From positions 60,756,234-60,820,233 of the forward strand of contig JBCFYV010000001.1 in NCBI GenBank assembly GCA_039000515.1: a stretch of DNA of 64,000 nucleotides, given 5' to 3'. Source of the DNA: Timema cristinae. Taxonomy: Eukaryota; Arthropoda; Insecta; Phasmatodea; Timematidae. The position numbers were made by a program, and so were the translations under genes. The notes below the pieces were generated by a model. The model did not search any database. It worked only from the letters and a program-made list of their open reading frames with translations, and was not told the DNA's origin. Positions 12,291-23,869 of the stretch are shown here, piece by piece. Position 1 is the first letter of the stretch; every line of letters begins with the position of its first letter.

Positions 12291-13045
12291 GGAGTAACGT
12301 ATTTTTCAAAAGAAATGGGTTAATCCACCCTTTAAAAAGATGGGGCAACTTTTAATTAAACTACCTTATTGGGAAGTTTGAGAAAAACTCTGGACAATGG
12401 ACTGTTTCGAGAATTTGAAAAGGTAAATTTGGAACATAAACCTTTTCGGGCATGAGCAGTGGAACCGAAGGGGAGGAAAGGTCAATTATTCTAAAATAGT
12501 GATTACTTTTTACTAGATTTATCTCTCTGCACAGACACTATTTGAGCTGAGACTAAAACCTATATGCAGAGATTTTTCCTTTTATCAATTATGGTATAAA
12601 CCACTCTGGTTTAGTAATTAAAAACTAGTAATTACTTATTTTTAAAAATCTAATAGAAGGTGATCACTAGTTTACAATAATACTTGTACTTGTAAGGTAC
12701 TAGTTAAAGAAACAGATAACCAGCGAGCCGAGAATCGCCACCACCTGTCAGTATTCGCAGCGCAGTTCGGCGTACGGTTTGCTGTGCCTGTTCGGTTCAC
12801 CACTCCACTCGCAAAAGAGGAAAAAAGATGACAGGCCCCCTTGTCCCGCTTTGCCGTGTGTGAGAGCAGACTCTACCACTGCTCTCTCCACACGTGGAAC
12901 TAAGTTAAACTAAGTTGGGGTACTACATATGCGTCAAGACGAGACAATGCACTTTAAAATGCGGGGAAGTAAGAAATTTAAGTACGACAGTAGTGGTTGA
13001 ATTGACAGTTCCAGCTCACTTTCTCCCATAAGGTTAACATTGATC

Positions 13046-13088
13046 CTCCTTACACAGCATGTGGAGGCCCCACATGCGGTGTAAGGAG
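13046..13088. other. Imperfect 19-bp-arm hairpin
   Basis: CTCCTTACACAGCATGTGG (13046-13064) is followed after 5 bases by CCACATGCGGTGTAAGGAG (13070-13088), an inverted repeat with one mismatch. It sits in a GC-rich patch between the hAT relic and the mini-Polinton, and its function is unknown. Confidence 0.8.
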
Positions 13089-13399
13089 AATCACTTTCCC
13101 CCTGTAGACGCTTGGTGAGACGGCTCAACCTGTAGCTCAACCTGTGGGTCCCAAGTAGTAGTGTTCTCTCCCTGTCATCACACCGCGAGATAGTATTGTG
13201 ATGCTCATTGACCTACTTTTTACATCCATTTGATTTACCGTTATCCCCCTCCCGCCCTCCTCCCCCACCCCTGACCTCTTTTCCCAAGTGCTGATTACGT
13301 CCTCCCCCTACAGTCCCTCCCCTACAGCCCCTCCCCCACAACCCCACCCCTACAACCCTTCGCCTACCACCACGGACATGTCAAATACACGTCTACACC

Positions 13400-14020
13400 C
13401 ATCGTAGATCTGTACGACAAAGGTTGTTCGTCACTGAAAACACTTAAATTGGGCCGCACCATGTGCATGGCACATAGTTCTGTATGGAATTTCTGTTCGG
13501 CCTCTATCGTCTGGGGACTTTGAGATTGGATGATTGAAGATGGACACGCAAACCATAAGACGTGCGCTGAAAAAAAACACGTGATTCCGTTCTGTACGGT
13601 CGGGTGTTTTCCCTGCTGATCAACTACCCGCAAGAATAGCTCGATCTGCCACTCTAGTCATCAACACTTATCCACACACCAAGCCCGGGACGCATTGGGT
13701 TGCCATCTTTATCGACAAGAGCGGCGTGGGAGAATACTTTTACATTTATGGTTTTCCGCCCCGTATAAAGTCACATCTGGAATTTATACGCAAAAACACT
13801 TCCCGCACGTCCCATAGCACGCTACAACTTTAAAGCATTGCATCAGACGTTTGCGGCCATTACTGTCTCATGTACCTTCTCTATCGCGCCCAGAACATTC
13901 CGATGAAAACTTTCCAAAGCGTATTCTCGCCCACCAATCATTCAGCCAACGACGCTAAGGTGGTGAGATATTACAACACAATTTTCAAGACTGTAGGATC
14001 CTGCCACCCTTCAAGAGGTT
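13400..14020 (+). pseudogene. Adenain-type cysteine protease remnant (mini-Polinton copy)
   Basis: The best stretch begins near 13625 with LPTRIARSATLVINTYPHTK, then the catalytic histidine motif GTHWVAIFIDKSG (about 13690-13730). After one stop follows the catalytic cysteine motif SDVCGHYCLMYLLYR (about 13845-13890). His and Cys are both retained, unlike in the copy at 2.0-2.6 kb. Upstream GRTMCMAHSSVWNF aligns with the other copy. Homologues are Ulp1/adenain-fold virion proteases of adenoviruses and Polintons. Several stops (for example before the Cys motif) make it non-functional as it stands. Confidence 0.7.
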
Positions 14021-14089
14021 GCGTCCAAGCAGCGTACGCCTAAAAAATGGGCGGCCTGGTGGCGTGCCACCCATAACCACTAAACATCA

Positions 14090-14719
14090 TGGAAGGTCAA
14101 GACGTTTGCGCCCGCAAAGCAAAGCCGGTTAAGCCGCTCGCCATCACCACTATTTCAACACGTTGGTCCCGCTGGACGGAGTCGGCGCCAAGTGAGTCAT
14201 CGTTGGCATAAGCATTAAGAACAACTTCACACCCTATGTCCAGCTAGAAAAATGCGGAGGGAACTGTGCTGTGTTTAACCGTACAGAGTGGCAAGAACTG
14301 GGCAGCTACAAGTTTGTCATATCAAAGTTTTTCAGCAATACATAGCCTCCTCAGAAGATTAGTCTGACTAATCATGAAATCTCTCTGAGACGCATGTGCG
14401 GTGACCATATGGTTGTCATCAGCGAGAAACAAGACGCCGGACTCAAATAGGTTGCCTTTTAGCACCTAGCTGGGCGTGTCTTTGTGAGGTGTGGGACCTT
14501 ATAGTCATCGCGGTCGACCGACGGGCCATGTGGTCGACACCCGTCGCACGCTATTGCAACAATTTGATCGACACACTCGTCGTGGATGTGTGCGACACGC
14601 TAACAGAATCGGCGGATGTCGTCGACCTAGAACAGGCTACGGTAGAAACGCACATCAAAAACCGGGATCTTATCAGTGCTACCTACTATACACGTCAAGT
14701 CGTCGGTTTGGACTATTAA
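14090..14719 (+). pseudogene. Conserved Polinton unknown, terminal gene (mini-Polinton copy)
   Basis: The gene is readable in pieces: VIVGISIKNNFTPYVQLEKC (about 14197-14256), FNRTEWQELGSYKFVISKFF, KISLTNHEISLRRMCG, and an open C-terminus NLIDTLVVDVCDTLTESADV to the stop at 14719. In-frame stops occur near 14215, 14345 and 14450. Its partner at 1345-1990 has the same gene order. No catalytic motif is recognised. Confidence 0.6.
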
Positions 14720-14904
14720 ATGCTGGATTATGAACTAAAAACAATTTTACTAACGTATCTAAGAGACACTGTAGAAAAACGTATGAATGAATATATGAGG
14801 CATTCCTGTAAAAATATAAAATAAATATTATGTATGATGTCTTTATTGTTTAATAAATATATGTATTTGTAATATCTGTGTTTTATTCACTCTTTGTTTC
14901 TTAC

Positions 14905-15130
14905 GAGTCCCAACTTGTCTTGTCTGCCCGCCAACCTGGCGCCAGGTTTGTGATGACGTAACCCGTTGTCCGGGTCAATGACCTCAATATCTATTCTTGT
15001 CTCAACTCGTCTTGTTGGGCCGCCAAACTGTCGCCAGGGAAAACCCATTGCGCCTTCATTCAAGGTCACGATCTATTCTTGTCCTGACTTGTCTTGTCGA
15101 CCCGCCAGACTGGCGCCAGGGTTGCGACAC
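14905..15130 (+). repeat. Imperfect repeats of about 100 bp inside the mini-Polinton
   Basis: Three copies of a unit built from 'ACTTGTCTTGTCGACCCGCC' and 'AGACTGGCGCCAGG' with a 'TCTATTCTTGTC' leader occur at about 14908, 14990 and 15072. They lie between the terminal gene and the right inverted repeat. Confidence 0.7.
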
Positions 15131-15839
15131 TGGAAAAACCCATTACCACATAAGAGGTTGCGACACAAGGAGGGGGGAAGTTAAAGGGGGTCTCAAAGCA
15201 GGGGAACCATTTATCACACTCTACCCCAAACGGTCGTCAGAAGTTCGTGCTGTTTGTTCCGGGCAGCCCAGTAGAGTCTTGTAATGGAGGAGTCAATGTT
15301 CATTCTACCACCGACAGCCATAGCGCGAGGTTCATGCCGAAACGTCATGGACCGTTTTCTCCCCAAAATAAATAAATAAAAAAACTCCAGAACCTTGATC
15401 CTAGCCAATAGTTAATTATCAATCATTAATAATTAATTATCAAGGACCAACATGTCCGGGGTGGTAGGCGAAGGGTGTAGGGGAGGGGGAGTAAGAGAGG
15501 GGCTGTAGAGGGAGGACGTAATCAGCACTTGCAGCCGCATAGCCCGAAAAGAAAGGCGAGAAGAAATAGGAAATGTCTAATGAGCATATTTTAGCTACCA
15601 TAATTACAAGAGTAGTTCTAGTCAAGTACTAAGTCCATCAAATTATTCAAGAAAGAGAATACGTCAAAAAATGTGTAAACCACTATGGATCAACAAGTCC
15701 AAAAGTGATATTCAACAAAAGCAAAATAAAATTTGTATTTTTTTGCTAAGCATGAAAATAGCGTCCCCCTAAAATTTGGCACCCAGTTACATTTCCTTAC
15801 TGCCTCATTCTTGTTACACCTCTGAGTGGAATGTGAGTG

Positions 15840-15960
15840 TGTTATGCTTCACACTTCCAGTGACAGTGAGACTTAGTTGCATGCGAGGGTGAGTATCAGT
15901 GAGACATCGCTATATGCAAGGGTGAGTATCATGCTTCACACTTCCAGTGAGACAATGATT
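15840..15960 (+). repeat. Second block of ZP-exon-derived intronic repeats
   Basis: Two to three copies of CATGCTTCACACTTCCAGTG with GACATCGCTATATGCAAGGG and a donor-like GTGAG occur here. This is the same repeat as at 10563-10700 and derives from the ZP exon end. It lies 120 bp before the next ZP exon. Confidence 0.8.
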
Positions 15961-16079
15961 ATTACTGAACTATGAACTATATTTTAGAATGTACAAATTA
16001 CCAAACGCATTAGCCGACTTGTATGCACACTCTCCTATCAACATATCTCGTCAAGTGAACTGTTGAGGGTATGTTCCAG

Positions 16080-16241
16080 GCATGTGTGTTGAGGTGGTTT
16101 GCAACACAGATGTTGAACCCCTGCCTTCTGCACAGTCGCGCTCTCTGGATCAGGATATATACTCGGAGTCCAGTAGTGCTGATGAAGGAGTCATCATGGC
16201 TAGTACCAGCGTCTTTGTTCTCGAGCCAGGAGATGTACCAG
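16080..16241 (+). CDS. ZP-domain transmembrane protein, linker exon
   Basis: The acceptor is ATGTTCCAG (AG at 16078-16079) and the donor CCAG|GTGAAT (GT at 16242). Joined in phase 1 with the previous exon it continues after ..AICKG as MCVEVVCNTDVEPLPSAQSR, then a Ser/Asp/Glu-rich linker and STSVFVLEPGDVP. The two cysteines at the start are the last of the ZP module. The rest is the extracellular stalk before the membrane. No obvious R-X-X-R furin site is seen in it. Confidence 0.85.
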
Positions 16242-16244
16242 GTG

Positions 16245-17900
16245 AATATACTTTGTCATTATTATCACTAGTCTTAATCATTGGCCGATGCCAGCTGACA
16301 GACCTCATATTGAACACAAGGATCCAAATCTTGTCGTGGCCCATTTTACTCTTTGTATTATGTGCTTTGTTTTCATTAAAGAATTAGGAGAATAAAGTTG
16401 TATTTACAGTTGTCCTTTGATATTCTACTCACGTTACGCCACAGTGTAAAACAATATAATAATTATGTTACATGACAGGGCAGGGTGGCTTTAAGGATTC
16501 AGACAGAGTCGGAGAGAGATCCTGACATCGTTATTTCCTTCTATAGCCACATTACCATAATTCAATACAATACAAACTTCTGCTACAAACTGTAACAATA
16601 CTCCTTGTCATTGTTTTAATATTTTACTTGGATTAGTTAAAATTATAGATTCCTGCACAGCGGCGTCTCGTAACTAGAACTAGTGGGGTGCTGCTCCAGA
16701 AAATATTAAGCCTTTGTTTTAAAATTGTGTAAAAAGAAAAAACATGTATAAAAGAGAATTTATTCAGGAACTTGATAAAATCTTAACAAAAAAAAATTGT
16801 TTACTTACTTTAACTTAAATTGTTACAGTTCAAGCTTGATTTATTCATTTAAAAATGAAATATCTATTCTTCTTGTTTTAATTTGCGCAAAAAGTTCAAT
16901 AATGTTCTCCTTGATCTGCGGATGACAATTGAAGAAATTTTTCTCCATTGAAAGTACTGTAAGCGCATTTAGTCTTTCTGTTAAATAAAAGAACCAAAAA
17001 AAGGAATCAAATAAGAATAGCTGGAAGTAGAATAATAATCTAACTCTACACTCTTCTACACTTAATCACATTCAAGAATATGTTACACGGTTTTTAAGCA
17101 CAACATACGCTGAGTAAAAAATTAACACTTTTTTCTGCAATAAAATATGACAGAGTAAGTATTACTAACTTTGACTTAAGATTACAAAACATGAAGTGAA
17201 AATTAACAAAAACAGGTGCCTTGGAGAAACTGTCTATCTTTCCCCATTTCCGAGATAATCATGCATGTTTGTTTTCAAAGACAAGTGTTAATTCCTGCCA
17301 GGTAGGCAACCAGTATAGCTGTTGCGTAGCCACCACGCTCTCCTTACCTTAATCTGTTACACTTCTTTCTGTGGGGCTTTAAAGTAGTATACAAAGATTC
17401 GTTGTAATACTTAATCAGTTTTCATAATATTTCATACAATAGTCGTTTTTAGCTCTATGTTTAGGGGTGTATACCACCCTTAATATTCAAGATGGCCCCT
17501 AGGTTGCTGATGTGAATTATTCTATTTTCACCCAAGGAATAGCCTGCCAAAGTTTGATGCAATGTCTTAGATACACATTGTATATTTTTACCATTTCCTA
17601 GGTTTAAGATGTGTTATACAAAACTTCTTAATTAATTGTAATTTGACAATCTCATTTCTCTTTTCAGAGATAATGTAGAAATCATATTACAATATAATAT
17701 CATAAAAAGATTAAATGTGATTTATTTGTTAAAATTTGTTCTTTTGGTGTAAGACATGCCCCAACTCAAGCAGCATTAGGAAAAACATTTTTTGCCAACT
17801 CCTACTGGGCGACTTACCCAAGAGCCCTTGGTCTATTTTTGCACCTCTCTAATATATGTGTTGGTGCAATAGTAAGTGATTGATATTGTTTGAAACGCTA
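16245..17900. other. Intron between ZP exons; nothing else recognised
   Basis: AT-rich sequence with no supported coding region, tRNA or terminal repeats. Confidence 0.5.
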
Positions 17901-17930
17901 TCAAATCCATGATGATTTGTGTTGTTCCAG

Positions 17931-18150
17931 CCGTCCAGGAGTTGTGCACGGACGATGTTCATCCACCATGGCTGCTGTATCTCTGCATAGCATTTGGCAT
18001 AATGTTCCTCATCATGCTCATAATCAACATCTTCCTGTGCTCTGCCATGACTTGTGCTTGTTCTCGCACTGAGGTTATCGAGAAGGAGCCCAGTATCATC
18101 GAGGACTATGATCCTTACAGGAGTTGGCATGGATCACAATATGGATCAAG
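17931..18150 (+). CDS. ZP-domain transmembrane protein, membrane-span exon
   Basis: The acceptor is GTGTTGTTCCAG (AG at 17929-17930) and the donor CAAG|GTCTCA (GT at 18151). The exon encodes VQELCTDDVHPPWLLYLCIA and a single hydrophobic span (about 22 residues, from LLYLCIAFGIMFL to NIFL). A Cys-rich juxtamembrane stretch CSAMTCACSRTEV and a cytoplasmic tail follow, with EKEPSIIEDYDPYRSWHGSQ. The DYDPYRSW tail has tyrosines that could be signalling or trafficking sites (inference). The donor is weaker than usual but the frame continues exactly (phase 2) into the exon at 27259. Confidence 0.88.
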
Positions 18151-18154
18151 GTCT

Positions 18155-21100
18155 CACTCACATATATGTCTGAACAAATGGGAGTAATGGGAATCATTGC
18201 ACTGATATGCTTAAAATCATTTATTGTCTTGACTAATGCTTTAAAAGATTTATTTTATGAAATCATGCACACATCTTGCATATAGCTAGATTTCTATATA
18301 TTTATAAAACCAGGAAACATAACTGTAACATGCATAACCAAAATAGAAAATAACCAGATAATTTCAGTCAACATAACCAATAAATCTTTCATGATCAATC
18401 TAACAATTTCACCAATATTAAACATTATTCTTAACATATAAACCAAACGGGTAGTAAGATGCGGTGCTAAAAAACACTTCCTTTTTTAAAAACATTTCTA
18501 TTTTCTGAATTTTTCTGAACTTCCACTAGACATCTGATGACATACATTGAATCTGTCCTGGATATCCTTGGTTCATATCCTGACTGGTTTAATACATGAC
18601 CTGAGAGTCATTGATTCTTGCACTCTATTGATTTATTCAGGTGCCAGGTAGTACGATCCTAACAATATTTACTATTAGGTTATAACTATAGCTGCGCGAT
18701 TTAAGGGTTTTGACATTGTGATACATAGTCAGCGATATACCGGTATTCCCAATATATTGAGATTTAACTAACAGCCATGAGCTCTGATCACTACAGAAAC
18801 TGGTGTCTAGAACTACTACTGGGAGTAAAAGTTTGAGTGATGAAAGCTTTGTTAAGCTTACATTCTCAAAATGGCAATAGCAAAAAAAAAAATTAAACCC
18901 GAAATAAGATGGAATATGTTGAAAAAAAAATTAAGCGTGATTCTCTCACACCCGTTATTTGTTGAGCCCTAGTCTAATTTTGATATGGATTTATTTACAA
19001 TAATTATTATTTATTGTTACTCAATTATTATGTTAATAGCAGGAAATAGATTTTATAGAAGGTTTAATCATTTTATTTATCAATCGAAAATATTTTAAAT
19101 AATTAAAACATTATTAAGTAAAACAATAATATTGATTGTAGAGCCATGCAAATGTGTTGAATGCATAGACTAAACCTTAAGACCAATATTACATTAGATT
19201 CAAAAGGTATGCTGATGCATATAAAAAGTACTTCTATAATTACCAATCAGAAAAAGGTACCGGTACAGGAATATTAGCTTCAATATATCGTATGCTCCTT
19301 GCAAAAAAATTTCTGGGTTTACCACTGGTCATTTAAAATATTAACATAAATTATCCGCAGCTGGACACAACGTTCCTCTTGCGAACCTTGCCATATTACA
19401 AACAAAACCATGTACATGTGGCCATTCCGGCTGCTGAAAATGAAACCGAGTAAATGGTGATACAGCCGGAATGTCATGAAATAGGCTTACCTCTATTCAA
19501 CCTTCTGCCTAGAAATACAAGATTTAACAACAGTGGAGCAATTTCAATAGTGAAGTGAAAACCTGATAACTTTTACAACTCAATAATGTGTTTTATAACC
19601 TTCATTTGTTTAAATATTTTAACAATATTTTGGAATAATTCATACTGGAAATTAAAGTATTTATTTACATTTGTCATGTGTATAAAAAACATATCATCAA
19701 TCATCAACTAAACCATGTTTGTCATCTGAATATGCATTCAATTATTGGTAAATAGTACAATGCCCCACAGAGGGGGATGATGTATTGCCAATTTGACAAT
19801 ACATCGCCGAGTTGCATTAATAGCAGTATTTTTTCATTATTAGCAAAGTTTATTTATATTTAAAATTTAGGACACGAAATATCAATTTTAACGTTCCAAT
19901 GCTTAGTTGACCATATTATTTTACAATTAATGATTAGGAAATTGAAGTTCTAGCTTGCAGTAAGTTAATCTAGACCAAGAAACTTGAGATGGTTCATAGA
20001 ACACCAAATCACAATTGTTGTAGATAAGGATCAAACATATATACATCATAATAGACAATGTATTTTAATAGACGATATATCATAAAAGGGTACATCACAG
20101 TATATGATGTATCATACACCACAATAATGATATGATAATAACAATAATAATATATTATATCATCTACCGTGATGCATCGTCATTCATTACATACCATAGT
20201 AATTGATATACCTTTCTGATATACCGTGATAGACTAGTGGCAGCTTGTGATGTAAAAGCCAGGGATTTCACAAGATTAAAATGGTAGCAAAGAACTTTTT
20301 GCAAATCTAAAACCCTACTTAGTTTGATTATATCAAGACAAATACCAACATAAAGATGTAGACCCATATAAAGTGTAATTAAATCATTATAGCACATGAA
20401 TACATATAATAGGCCTACATACATATATAAACATATTTAGCATACATAGGCCTGAATATGTACACAAAAAGTAACTGTTGTATCGACTTACCACAACCAG
20501 AAAGAGACAATATATCCTAATCTCATTGTGTGGGTCAATTGATTATTAAAATTAAAATTAGATTAAAAATTAGTGGATGTATTTCCAAAGGAGTAGCCTG
20601 TTGTGAAGTCACCTTTGTATGATGTTTTGATCCGGAGATAAACATAAATATCTGGTATGGATGGTCTTGAATTTTGTGTGTTCGCCTTAATGCTTTAACA
20701 AGAGGAGCTCCCCTAAACACTCACATTTCCATTAACTACATAATAGTATTAGAAAACACTAGGATTGAACAATATTTAATATTACCACACTAAGTCACAT
20801 CACACAGAGTCTATAATAAGTTCATTTTCCAGCGAGAACTTAAGAGCATGTTTTGCAACACACTGTTCGCAGAGAACCAAATACAGAGAGCAAATAGGTT
20901 GGGTTGAGTTAGTTACTGGTATGGAGACGTGGGTAGGTGGTAGCGAATTCTAAGAAGACTGTAGTCAAGTAAGGGGAAATAATGGAGGCAATGACCAAGT
21001 CAACGGTAAATATGAGCAAGTAACGTTTCTATGTTATACCAACAAATAAAGGAATATGCAACACTCTTTAATAAGTGTAACAATGTCCATGACTTGATGA

Positions 21101-21715
21101 GTGAAGTCTTTAATTTAATTAACAAGTTTTTTTAGTTTTTTTTTAAATAAAGCATGATCAATGCAGTGAGCTTGTTTCTACTCTTTGTATTTGTGAGAAA
21201 TGTTGTTATTCCGTTAAGAAACACCTCATGGTTAGTCACTCTTTTATCATTATGCATTGTCAAGCTATGTATACTCTGCTTACCTTTAAAATAACAGCCT
21301 TACCTTGGTGGACTACACTATGGCCCTATATTACTCTATAAGCTACACCATAGTGAACCAGACAAGGTAAGCTCGCAATCCTTTAAGTTAAACAAAGATT
21401 AGTCTATATATATTTACCTGACCTAACATTGCCAATTATGGCATTCTTATGGAAATGTGAATTTTCATGATTTTAATTTTTCTTGTTTATACAAAATAAT
21501 CTGACTAGCCATGCTTTGTCCATGTATTTAGCTGTTTACAAAACAGAAATCAAGGTAAACAATACAAGGAGTTGATCGAACTACAGCCACACAGTCAAGT
21601 ATATATCTGGTAAATGTTTACTTAATAATATATATAGCTGTTAGTTACTGCTGACATGCTGATGTTGGAGGCCTGCTATAAATATTAAACCTAATAACTC
21701 TCCCTTCTCTCTCTC

Positions 21716-21756
<41 letters not shown>

Positions 21757-23550
21757 TCATCAACAGTTGAGTAAGATCAGCAAGAGTTTAAACTCTTAGT
21801 TAAGTTTCCAAACAAGTGTGTGAAGAATCAATACACTGTTAAAGCTATAATTCGGTTAATTATTAATATTTTTACAAAGTAATGAAGAGTAACGGAGCCT
21901 TAAAACCTGTTGTGTTACTTTCACAAAGTGTTATCCAACCCATGTAAATTTGTAAGTTAGCCACCGAGAATATCAATGAAAGAGAGCTCACTGAAATCCC
22001 CAGTTGTGACATGCGCAGACATCGGTATGTTGTGAGCCTGTGGGACTTGTCAGCCATCATACTGGAGTGTACTGTCCTGAAAGCACATTGGTAAATTGGT
22101 GAAGGAAAGAAGAACATTCTGTGAGCTGAAGGAAAAGTCACAGGACAGGGTACATTGGTAGATTCAGTTCACTGACAAAAGGAATGGACCTGTCAAAAGA
22201 CAGAACAAATAATAATACTTAAGAAACTGTACCAATATGAAACATAGAAATATCTAAAGAAATTGCTAGATATGTTTCTATCCACCTTTCCTGTACCTTC
22301 TTCCAAACATAATGTAATTCCTATGTTATTTAATGTGACCATTATTCACTGTACAAAGGTATAAATATATTGTACAGATGAGTCCCGATTTGAAATATCT
22401 AGTTTTATGGAGATTATGTTTTAAAAAACGGTACAGTATATTATGTATTGCAAACATTTTTTCAATTACAATAAACCAGTCTTACTCGAATATTAGATAG
22501 TGTTAATAGTAAACAGCTAACGAGAAAGTTACTAAACTCCAAGAGAAGCTGTGACATTGATTATTGCATTTTTAACTGATATGCTAACAAGTCCACACTA
22601 TAGACCAAGTCTCAGGCTCAAGCCAACCAAGTGGAAGAATCACCCAAGTCACTACAAGCTGTTACCTGGAAATACAACGTTTGAATAGATCAATAATCTT
22701 GTGGAAAATGTAACATTAAAAGAGAACTGAGAACATTATATATTCACAGCTTGCACTTCCGAACAACCCTGGTACAGTAGGGATCATGAGGTGCAAGGAT
22801 TAAAATGTTGTGAATGATGTACAACTTAGGAAGCACTTCAAGTAAATAAAAATAAACTTTTTTTGTTATAATTACACAGAGTAATGTCTGACACAAATTT
22901 TTCAGATAATTAAAAAGGGAATAAATCTGTGATGGTATTTTTATCACCTCTAGGGCTTACTCTAATGTTAGAAGCAAGTCCACAACCAACTTTACCTTGG
23001 TACCGTACCATTTCCATTGATAATTTCATTCTCTTTGGATGGAACACATTCTTTAAATTAAAAACAAATAGTTGAAAGGACTTATAGTGTTGATTTTTAG
23101 AGGTGAGCCAAAATCTGCATTAGACGGATATAAAAATGAGGAAAAAATGTATAAAAATGCTCATTAAGACGACTGCAATTAGGTAGGTATAAAGTTTTCC
23201 ACAGTCGCACTGTGCAGCCAAAATATATTTTTATGCCCGGAAGTGGGAAAATGTGATAATTAGAAGCGTTAGCAAAAGAAAAGATTTTCTAACAGAATAA
23301 CTATTTGGTTTGTTATTTAAAACAACTATTGTAGTTCATTATTTCAATTTTTTTAAGACACTATTCTTACCTGATTGAATGTAAAGCTATAACTGTGACT
23401 ACACAAGCACCTATAGGCAGGAATGGAATTTGATTTTTAAAAGAACATAAAACTAATCATTGAAATAATTTTAAATATTTTAAGGCATATTTATTCCATT
23501 TTATTTTTAACTGTGAACTCATACAGGATACCTGTCCACTCCCTTATTCT
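18155..23550. other. First part of the 9.1-kb ZP intron; no gene recognised
   Basis: Very AT-rich. It contains a short SINE 3'-tail scrap at 18442-18470 (ACGGGTAGTAAGATGCGGTG) and an (AT)n run at 21719-21754. Short open stretches here have no recognisable domains. Confidence 0.5.
21719..21754. repeat. (AT)18 microsatellite
   Basis: An uninterrupted AT dinucleotide run. Confidence 0.97.
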
Positions 23551-23556
23551 TTATCA

Positions 23557-23852
23557 TCATGGTGACCTGGTGGTCTAGGGGTAAGGTGTCAGACTTCTAT
23601 ACTGGCGGTCGGGGTTCGATCCTCGGTCCCGGCAAAGATTTATCTGATTACCAAACCCTTCTTCCTTCACCTCTGACAAGACATCTTGTGAATGTGAGGA
23701 ATGCCAGGCCTCCACCGTGGTTCGGATTCCACGTTAAACTGTAGGTCCTCCATTTCATCTCACTATCACCCTACCATTAACATAGCGTAAGTGCGTATAA
23801 CCCGAACGGTATAAGACCGGTGCAATAATAATAATAATAATAATAATAATAA
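23557..23852 (+). mobile_element. tRNA-derived SINE, full-length copy
   Basis: The head is tRNA-like, with an A-box-like TGGTCTAGGGGTAAGG (23571-23586) and a perfect B box GGTTCGATCC (23613-23622) spaced as in a tRNA gene. It is followed by a body (GGAATGCCAGGCCTCCACCG, TAAACTGTAGGTCCT), a 3' part with GCGTAAGTGCGTATAACCCG, and an (AAT)n tail. The same body recurs at 29245-29468 (plus) and 38417-38590 (minus), and tail scraps occur at 18442 and 47100, which defines a family. Transcription by RNA polymerase III and mobilisation by a LINE are expected from family knowledge. It lies in the ZP intron, 50 bp from the 3' end of a LINE remnant. Confidence 0.85.
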
Positions 23853-23869
23853 TTTATCATCATCATCAC

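Larger units (their letters stand above)
13285..15531 (+). mobile_element. 2.25-kb TIR-bounded mini-Polinton (internally deleted)
   Basis: CAAGTGCTGATTACGTCCTC opens the element at 13285 and its reverse complement closes it at 15531. The two inverted repeats (13285-13381 and 15450-15531) share a CT-rich middle, the block CCCTTCGCCTACCAC and GGACATGT. Between them lie only the protease and the terminal unknown gene of the same family as the relic at 1.3-2.6 kb. Terminal AGTGCTG agrees with the usual 5'-AG start of Polintons. No clear 6-bp target duplication is seen. Both genes are broken, so it could have moved only with help from a full-length relative. It sits in the ZP intron. Confidence 0.7.
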
